A stretch of 19,385 nucleotides of DNA from an uncultured Clostridium sp. Its GTDB lineage: Bacteria > Bacillota > Clostridia > Lachnospirales > Lachnospiraceae. The DNA is taken from positions 1-19,385 of the forward strand of contig CALHQJ010000117.1 of assembly GCA_938036545.1 (NCBI GenBank), in the 5' to 3' direction. The notes under the pieces were generated by a model that was given only the letters and a program-made list of their open reading frames with translations, had not been told where the DNA came from and ran no database searches. Position 1 is the stretch's first letter, and each line of letters opens with the position of its first letter. The position numbers and the translations under genes are program-made. Positions 13,835 to 19,385 of the stretch are shown here, in pieces.

Positions 13835-15016
13835 ATGAATACATTACCAATTTACCGTGAGACGGTAATCGAAGTAAATCTCGACAGAATTGCAGATAAC
13901 ATGAAACAGATTCGGGCCATGGTCGGAAAGGACGTAAAAATTGCAGCGGTTGTAAAGGCCAATGGATATGGGCATGGGGCAGTAGGAATTGCTCCGGCGA
14001 TTATGGACAATGGTGGCGATTTGCTTTGTGTAGCAGCTTTGTCGGAGGCAATTGAATTAAAAGAAGCATATCCACAGTATCCGGTACTGATTATGGGGCT
14101 GACCCAGGAAGAATATTTCCCCTATGTGCTGGATTACAATATTCTCCAGACCATTGATACTCTGGAACAGGCAAAGGCACTGTCCGGACTGGCAGAAAAG
14201 CGGGGAGTTACGGTGGGAATCCATATTAAATACGATACCGGTTTTCATCGGCTGGGATTTCCAGATACGCAGAAAAGCCTGGATGAGATTGAAGAAATCA
14301 GCCGCCTTCCAGGAGTTCGGATAGAAGGAATGTTTTCCCATCTGGTACTGCTGGATGATGAATCCAATCAGAAGCAGTATGAAGATTTCTGCAAGGCAAT
14401 ACAGGCCCTGAAAGCCAGGGGAGTTGAGATCCCGTGCTGCCATCTGGCGGATTCCATTGCTTCCGTGGACTATCCGGAATACCGGATGGACATGATTCGT
14501 GCAGGGGCAATTATTTATGGATTAAAGGGATTCCACAAGGGACAGCTGGATATCAAACAGGCATTAACATTTAAGACGAAAATCAACCACATTACAGAGA
14601 TCCAGGCAGGCGAGGGAGTCAGCTATGACTTTATGTGGCGTGCTTCAAAGGATACCCGTATTGGAACCTTGCCGTTTGGTTATGCAGACGGCTATCCCAG
14701 AAATTTAAGAGGAAAAGCCATGGTCACCATTCATGGAAAGCAGGTTCCGGTAGTCGGGGTACTTTGCATGGATCAGTGCATGGTTGATTTGGGAGATGTG
14801 CCGGAGGCAGAGGTTGGAGACGAGGTCATTATTTATGGCGACGGCACAGGAAATACATTAGATATTCAGGCCGTAAGCCTTCTTGCAGAAACCAATAAAA
14901 ATGATATTGTGTCTCGACTGACAGGGAGACCGGCCAGGATTTATACAAAAGGCGGCAGGATTTCAGAGATTAAAACCATGATTGGAAGGGAGAATTATGA
15001 GTCTGACAACAAATGA
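13835..15016 (+). CDS. alr: Alanine racemase
   Basis: A 393-residue PLP enzyme converting L- to D-alanine for peptidoglycan. The PLP lysine is K41 in AAVVKANGYGHG; the second base is Y264 (GVSYDF); K132 and R139 (KYDTGFHRLG) fit the carbamyl-lysine and PLP arginine positions; M312 lies in VGVLCMDQCMVD. The usual HxANS block reads HLADS, so the conserved Asn is replaced by D206. The start is uncertain: ATG 13835 fits the family length but has no Shine-Dalgarno and coincides with the predicted transcript start. GTG 13817 has AAGGG four bases upstream, and would add six residues if a promoter further up is used. It overlaps the next gene by 20 bases. Confidence 0.93.
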   Translation: MNTLPIYRETVIEVNLDRIADNMKQIRAMVGKDVKIAAVVKANGYGHGAVGIAPAIMDNGGDLLCVAALSEAIELKEAYPQYPVLIMGLTQEEYFPYVLDYNILQTIDTLEQAKALSGLAEKRGVTVGIHIKYDTGFHRLGFPDTQKSLDEIEEISRLPGVRIEGMFSHLVLLDDESNQKQYEDFCKAIQALKARGVEIPCCHLADSIASVDYPEYRMDMIRAGAIIYGLKGFHKGQLDIKQALTFKTKINHITEIQAGEGVSYDFMWRASKDTRIGTLPFGYADGYPRNLRGKAMVTIHGKQVPVVGVLCMDQCMVDLGDVPEAEVGDEVIIYGDGTGNTLDIQAVSLLAETNKNDIVSRLTGRPARIYTKGGRISEIKTMIGRENYESDNK

Positions 15017-16217
15017 AATATGGTCTGATAGCTGGGTAGCTGCTCATACGGAAGAAATGCTTTCCATGCTGATTCAAATCCGGAGAAGGCTTCACCAGCA
15101 TCCGGAACTGGGTACTTTAGAGTATGAGACAGGAGCAATTATCCGGGAATATCTGGAGGAATGGGGGATTCCTTACCAATATCCCTGTGCAGATACGGGA
15201 ATTGTAGCCCTGGTAACAGGCAGAAGGGAAACGACAGCTCCTGTAACGGTTGGGCTTAGGGCCGATATTGACGCTCTTCCCATGAATGAAGACGAGAGCA
15301 GGCCTTATTGCTCGAAAAATCCAGGGGTAATGCATGCCTGCGGCCATGATGCCCACGTAACCATTGCCTTGGGAGTGGCCTGGCTGCTGAAGCAGCACGA
15401 ACAGGAGTGGAGCGGGGCTGTCAAACTGTTTTTCCAGCCTGCGGAGGAAACTTGCGGGGGAGCAGAACGGATGGTGGCAGAGGGCTGTATGGAAAATCCT
15501 CATGTAGATTACGTTTTAGGCCTTCATATGATGCCTACTTATGAATATGGAGAGGTAGAATTAAAATATGACGACTTAAATGCATCTTCTGACGAGGTCA
15601 GGCTGATTGTCAGGGGAAAAAGCTGCCACGGCGCTTATCCGGATGGAGGAATCGATGCCATTACAGAGGCGGCAGCCTTGATTCAGAGTCTTCAAACCCT
15701 GGTAAGCCGCCGGATTTCTCCATTTAAAAATGCAGTTTTTTCTCTGGGAACCATTAAAGGAGGTACGGCAGCCAATGTGGTTGCAGACTATGTGGAACTG
15801 GAGGGAACCTTAAGAACCACAGATCCGGAGACCAGGCAGATGGCAAAGGACTATATTAAACAGGTGACAGAGGACATCTGCAAGGCGTATGGCGGCCAGG
15901 GAGAGGCCTGCTTTACTCCTGGATATGATGCGCTGATTAACACCAATGAACTGGTAGATATGGCTGTTGAAACCATTTCTGAAAGCCTTGGAAAAGAACA
16001 TATTCATTTTAAACAGTTCCCCAGTCTGGGAGTGGAGGATTTTTCTTTCTTTTTAAATAAAGCGCCAGGCGTCTTTTACCATTTGGGATGTGCATGCAAA
16101 GAAAAGGGGATTGACGCGCCCCTTCACAACAACCGGTTTGATATTGACGAGAGAGTTCTGTCTCTGGGCGTGCGCCTTCAGACTCTTCTGGTAATGAAGC
16201 TTTTAAAGAGATGCTGA
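14997..16217 (+). CDS. M20-family amidohydrolase (N-acyl amino acid or hippurate hydrolase type)
   Basis: A 406-residue zinc aminoacylase/carboxypeptidase of the M20D group. The metal and catalytic blocks are RADIDALPM (88-96), HACGHDAH (113-120), QPAEE (147-151, with E150 and E151), LGLH (174-177) and the C-terminal LHNNRFDID. The group cleaves N-acyl bonds of amino acids, p-aminobenzoyl-glutamate or small peptides in the cytoplasm. The start at ATG 14997, behind AAGGGAG, overlaps the end of alr, so the two are translationally coupled. That pairing suggests work on D-amino acid, cell-wall or N-acyl-alanine compounds, but the substrate cannot be read from sequence. Confidence 0.9.
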   Translation: MSLTTNEIWSDSWVAAHTEEMLSMLIQIRRRLHQHPELGTLEYETGAIIREYLEEWGIPYQYPCADTGIVALVTGRRETTAPVTVGLRADIDALPMNEDESRPYCSKNPGVMHACGHDAHVTIALGVAWLLKQHEQEWSGAVKLFFQPAEETCGGAERMVAEGCMENPHVDYVLGLHMMPTYEYGEVELKYDDLNASSDEVRLIVRGKSCHGAYPDGGIDAITEAAALIQSLQTLVSRRISPFKNAVFSLGTIKGGTAANVVADYVELEGTLRTTDPETRQMAKDYIKQVTEDICKAYGGQGEACFTPGYDALINTNELVDMAVETISESLGKEHIHFKQFPSLGVEDFSFFLNKAPGVFYHLGCACKEKGIDAPLHNNRFDIDERVLSLGVRLQTLLVMKLLKRC

Positions 16218-16229
16218 ACTGCTGTATGA

Positions 16230-16258
16230 TGGACTTTTAAAATGAAATTCGTTATAAT
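16230..16258 (+). promoter_or_regulatory. Promoter of the HAMP protein-recJ unit
   Basis: TGGACT (16230-16235), 17 bases, consensus TATAAT (16253-16258). It leaves a leader of about 30 bases with CCGGAGG before ATG 16295. Confidence 0.65.
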
Positions 16259-16294
16259 AGGACTAAATGACAAAACCGGAGGAACCAAGTTGGT

Positions 16295-17263
16295 ATGAAA
16301 GCGTTTATCAAAGACAGATTGACCATAAAAAATCGGCTGATTGTCATAGAGCTGATTAGTATTCTGGGAATGATTGCTATTGGATTGGTGGCAATTCTTA
16401 CCAGCAGGGCAATTAATCAGGCCAGTACGGATATTGCAGAGTACTGGGCTCCGGCGGTGATTGCCGCTGAAGAATTAAATACCCGCACTTCGGATTACCG
16501 GATTGCAGAGCACAACCATGCGCTGTCTGAAAGAAAAGACGACATGGAAGAGATGGAAGAGGAAATTGCCCAGGAACGCCAGCAGATACAGCTGGGATTT
16601 GAGGATTATATTTCCCATTATGCAAGAGGGAGCCAGGGAGACTTGATTTACCAGGCCAAAGAGCTGTGGGATCAGTATTTGGCCTGCAGTGAAGAGATTC
16701 TGGAAATCAGCCGTAAGAACCAGCCGGATCAGGCCCTGAAGCTGCTGCAGGGAGAGTCCAAGTATCTGTTTGATGAGGCCAGTTTGATTTTAAAGGAACT
16801 AGCTCGGCAAAATCAGTCCGGAGCAGTGGCTTCCAGCGAATATGGCAACTATTTATACAGCCGTCTCATTGGCTGGAAGATCGTAATGATTCTACTCTTA
16901 GGAGCAGCCCTGTCGCTGTTTGTGGTCTCCCTGATTCGAGGAATTGCGGTACCTATTGGAAATATTATAGATGGTGTTACCCGTCTGGCTGCCGGCAATC
17001 TGGATGTTGAGCTGGAACAGTCGGGAGATAAAGAGATGCAGGCCATGGAAGAGGCGGTAAATGTTCTGGCAAAGAATTTAAAAACCATGACATCCGATCA
17101 AAAAAAGATGCTGAAGGAAATTGGAACTGGCAATTTCAATGTATCCTCGAAAAGAGAGAACGCTTATCACGGAGATTTTTCTGCCGTTTTATATGAGATA
17201 AAGGGTCTGGAGACACGCTTGAAAGAAAAAGAAGAAGGAGCAGGAAAGGGGAAGGACCAGTAG
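16295..17263 (+). CDS. Orphan membrane sensor: four-helix-bundle plus HAMP, no output domain
   Basis: A 322-residue protein built like the front half of a chemoreceptor. There is a membrane span at about 15-37, an extracellular helical region (38-190, 4HB_MCP-like, with a charged E/Q-rich stretch at 80-100), a second span at 193-215 and a HAMP domain (about 216-265). A second HAMP-like coiled region follows (about 266-312) and the chain ends in a charged tail. The methyl-accepting signalling tip, kinase and diguanylate cyclase domains are all missing. The stop codon is clean and recJ follows at once, so there is no sign of a lost 3' domain in another frame. It may pass signals to a separate partner by coiled-coil contact. 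GGAGG lies 12 bases before ATG 16295, a little long. Function unknown. Confidence 0.8.
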   Translation: MKAFIKDRLTIKNRLIVIELISILGMIAIGLVAILTSRAINQASTDIAEYWAPAVIAAEELNTRTSDYRIAEHNHALSERKDDMEEMEEEIAQERQQIQLGFEDYISHYARGSQGDLIYQAKELWDQYLACSEEILEISRKNQPDQALKLLQGESKYLFDEASLILKELARQNQSGAVASSEYGNYLYSRLIGWKIVMILLLGAALSLFVVSLIRGIAVPIGNIIDGVTRLAAGNLDVELEQSGDKEMQAMEEAVNVLAKNLKTMTSDQKKMLKEIGTGNFNVSSKRENAYHGDFSAVLYEIKGLETRLKEKEEGAGKGKDQ

Positions 17264-18997
17264 ATGTCAGGAAGACAGACGTCTGCGCCCAGTCAGTGGA
17301 TGGTGCAGACAAAGCGGGCAGATTTTTCAGCAATTGCTCAGAAATACAACATTAGTCCTGTAACAGCTCGTATTATCCGCAATCGTGATGTGACAGAAGA
17401 TGCAGAGATTAACCGTTATCTTCAAGGAAGCATTTCTGACCTGTACAGTCCCTGGCTGTTGCCGGATATGGAAAAAGCAGTTGAGATTTTAAAGGAGAAG
17501 GCAGCGACCGGAAAGCGGATACGGGTAGTGGGAGACTATGATATAGATGGAGTTTGTTCGACCTATATTCTTCTGACTGCATTAAAAGAAGTGGGGGCTC
17601 AGGGCGATTACCGGATTCCAGATCGGATTAAAGACGGATATGGGATCAATGAATCCATTATCCGGCAGGCGGCAGAGGATGGAATTGATACTATTTTGAC
17701 TTGTGATAATGGAATTGCCGCTGTGGAACAGATCCGTCTGGCAAAAGAACTGGGAATGACTGTGGTTATTACGGATCACCATGATATTCAAAAGGACGAG
17801 AAGGGAAATGACATACTTCCAGATGGCGATGCAGTTATTAATCCAAAACGTCAGAACAGCCGTTATCCCTATCCGGAAATTTGTGGAGGTATGGTAGCTT
17901 ATAAGGTAATGAAGGCTTTGTATGAAGCTTTTGGGATTCCTCTCGAAAAATGGGAATCTATGCTGGAATTTGCAGCTATTGCCACTGTGGGAGATGTAAT
18001 GAAGCTTCAGAATGAAAACCGGATTGTAGTCAGGGAGGGACTGAAGCGGATCAGCCGTACAAAAAATCTGGGGCTGTTAAGCCTGATTGAAAAAAATAAC
18101 CTGTCTCCAGATGCCCTGACAGCCTACCACATTGGCTTTATCATTGGCCCCTGTTTAAACGCAGGAGGACGCCTTCAGACAGCCAAAGTGGCCTTAAAAC
18201 TGCTGTTGGCAGAAAACAGGGAGAGTGCAGACAGCTTGGCTGGCGAGTTAAAGGATTTAAATGAGCAGCGCAAGGATATGACATTAAAGGGAACAGAAGA
18301 AGCGATAGAACAGGTGGAAGCCAAATATCAGGATGATAAGGTTCTGGTAGTGTTTTTACCGGACTGCCACGAATCCTTAGCCGGAATCGTTGCGGGCCGT
18401 CTGAGAGAGAAATATCAGAAGCCGGCCTTTGTCCTTACCAGGGCAGAAGAAGGGGTAAAGGGCTCCGGCCGTTCTATAGAAGCATACCATATGTTTGAGG
18501 GACTGGTGGAGGTAAAAGATTTACTGACTAAGTTTGGCGGCCATCCGATGGCGGCGGGACTGTCTCTTCCAGAAGAACATGTAGAAGAATTGAGAAAGCG
18601 TCTTAATGATAATGCAGTTTTGACCGATCAGGATTTTATCCGTAAGGTATGGATTGACGTTCCCATGCCTCTGGAATACATAAATGAATCCTTTATCCAA
18701 GAACTGGAGCTACTGGAACCCTTTGGAAACGGCAATGAGAAGCCGCAGTTTGCACAAAAGGATCTGTCTGTCCGAAATGTTCGGGTTTTAGGGAGAAACC
18801 GGAATGCTGTCAAGCTGTCCCTGGTGACTGCCAGCGGATTTGCCATGGATGGAATGTATTTTGGAGACGGAGACAGCTTTGCAGAGGAACTGTCGGGAAA
18901 AACCTCAATTGACATTGTCTATTATCCAACAATTAACGAATATAATGGAAACCGAAGCTTACAGGCAGTTATTAAGGAGTACCGGTTTTCTAAATAA
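17264..18997 (+). CDS. recJ: Single-stranded-DNA-specific exonuclease RecJ
   Basis: A 577-residue DHH/DHHA1 nuclease that degrades single-stranded DNA 5' to 3' in recombination and mismatch repair. The phosphoesterase motifs are DYDIDG (91-96), CDNG (147-150) and DHH (171-173), followed by a later CLNAGGRLQTA block. A DHHA1 domain follows, with SGRSIEAY and FGGHPMAAG, then an OB-like C-terminus (about 450-577). The length fits the standard RecJ core. ATG 17264 directly follows the stop of the sensor gene, with a purine-rich AAAGGGGAAGG upstream, so the two are co-translated. Confidence 0.95.
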   Translation: MSGRQTSAPSQWMVQTKRADFSAIAQKYNISPVTARIIRNRDVTEDAEINRYLQGSISDLYSPWLLPDMEKAVEILKEKAATGKRIRVVGDYDIDGVCSTYILLTALKEVGAQGDYRIPDRIKDGYGINESIIRQAAEDGIDTILTCDNGIAAVEQIRLAKELGMTVVITDHHDIQKDEKGNDILPDGDAVINPKRQNSRYPYPEICGGMVAYKVMKALYEAFGIPLEKWESMLEFAAIATVGDVMKLQNENRIVVREGLKRISRTKNLGLLSLIEKNNLSPDALTAYHIGFIIGPCLNAGGRLQTAKVALKLLLAENRESADSLAGELKDLNEQRKDMTLKGTEEAIEQVEAKYQDDKVLVVFLPDCHESLAGIVAGRLREKYQKPAFVLTRAEEGVKGSGRSIEAYHMFEGLVEVKDLLTKFGGHPMAAGLSLPEEHVEELRKRLNDNAVLTDQDFIRKVWIDVPMPLEYINESFIQELELLEPFGNGNEKPQFAQKDLSVRNVRVLGRNRNAVKLSLVTASGFAMDGMYFGDGDSFAEELSGKTSIDIVYYPTINEYNGNRSLQAVIKEYRFSK

Positions 18998-19003
18998 AGG
19001 GTA

Positions 19004-19039
19004 ACAGTTCAGCCATGCGGAGATGCATGGCTGAACTGT
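19004..19039 (+). other. Perfect 15-bp hairpin in the recJ-glyA gap
   Basis: Bases 19004-19018 and 19025-19039 are exact complements around a GGAGAT loop. AATAATAAAGGAGG follows, not a T-run, so it is a poor terminator. It may be a glyA leader element or an mRNA-stabilising structure. The 10-mer AGTTCAGCCA at 19006-19015 also occurs at 13745-13754, upstream of alr. Confidence 0.65.
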
Positions 19040-19061
19040 AATAATAAAGGAGGAAATGATT

Positions 19062-19385
19062 ATGGTAAACGAAGTAATGAAATTTCTTACCCAGCAGGAT
19101 CAGGAGGTTGGAGAAGCAGTTGAACAGGAATGTGCCCGCCAGAGAAGAAATCTGGAATTAATTGCCTCAGAAAACATTGTCTCAGAGGCAGTTATGATGG
19201 CTATGGGAACGGTTCTTACCAACAAGTATGCAGAAGGTTATCCTGGAAAACGTTATTACGGCGGATGTGAAGTAGTGGATCAGGTGGAAACTATTGCCAT
19301 AGAGAGGGCAAAGAAGCTGTTTGGCTGTGATTATGCCAATGTGCAGCCCCATTCCGGCGCACAGGCTAATATGGCGGTATTTGTA
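19062..19385 (+). CDS. glyA: Serine hydroxymethyltransferase, N-terminal part (cut by window end)
   Basis: The first 108 codons of a PLP enzyme interconverting serine plus tetrahydrofolate with glycine plus methylene-tetrahydrofolate. The conserved blocks ELIASEN (in RRNLELIASENIVSEAV), TNKYAEGYPGKRYYGGCE and VQPHSGAQANMAV are the classic SHMT N-terminus. ATG 19062 is eight bases after AAGGAGG. The PLP lysine and the rest lie beyond the window. Confidence 0.97.
   Translation, partial: MVNEVMKFLTQQDQEVGEAVEQECARQRRNLELIASENIVSEAVMMAMGTVLTNKYAEGYPGKRYYGGCEVVDQVETIAIERAKKLFGCDYANVQPHSGAQANMAVFV

Noticed and set aside
19004..19061. Glycine or other riboswitch before glyA
   Set aside because: The gap is one simple hairpin and too short for a known aptamer.
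1..19385. CRISPR arrays, insertion sequences or prophage genes
   Set aside because: No regularly spaced repeats, transposase, integrase or phage-like genes were found.

Overview
The window looks like a chromosomal segment of a low-to-mid GC gut Bacillota, most likely a Lachnospiraceae (Clostridium cluster XIVa) member. The reasons are strong AGGAGG ribosome binding sites, sigma-A-type promoters, an A/T-rich coding style, and a mix of gut catabolic genes beside short-form recJ, alr and glyA. The assignment is by gene content only; no 16S or marker gene is present.

Layout. (1) 1-1654: a cytoplasmic arylsulfate sulfotransferase-like beta-propeller protein, closed by two back-to-back terminators. 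(2) 1975-12551: a long locus for uptake and breakdown of glycated amino acids (Amadori products of the fructoselysine or fructose-asparagine type). It holds a PfkB sugar kinase (FrlD-like), an ABC importer (lipoprotein plus two permeases, no ATPase), a HAD hydrolase, a first SIS-domain deglycase (FraB-like), a terminator and a new promoter, a second FraB-like deglycase, a YitT-family membrane protein, a third and more divergent SIS deglycase, a GntR/UTRA regulator and a FrlC-like sugar epimerase, then a terminator. (3) 12609-13634, minus strand: a class A beta-lactamase-fold serine hydrolase without signal peptide, downstream of a tRNA-Arg(ACG). (4) 13835-18997: alanine racemase overlapping an M20 amidohydrolase, then an orphan 4-helix-bundle/HAMP membrane protein abutting recJ. 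(5) 19004-19385: a perfect 15-bp hairpin and the start of glyA, cut by the window end.

How the genes probably work together. The lipoprotein and permeases import the glycated amine. The kinase phosphorylates the sugar at C6. A SIS-domain deglycase splits the product into glucose-6-phosphate and the free amino acid. The epimerase would convert an off-isomer (such as psicoselysine) into the kinase substrate. The regulator would sense the phosphorylated intermediate. Three deglycases with the same Glu/His pair imply several related substrates. The YitT protein and the HAD hydrolase have no assigned step in known Amadori pathways, and are the most likely new components. Substrate identities are inferences from family resemblance, not from data in the sequence.
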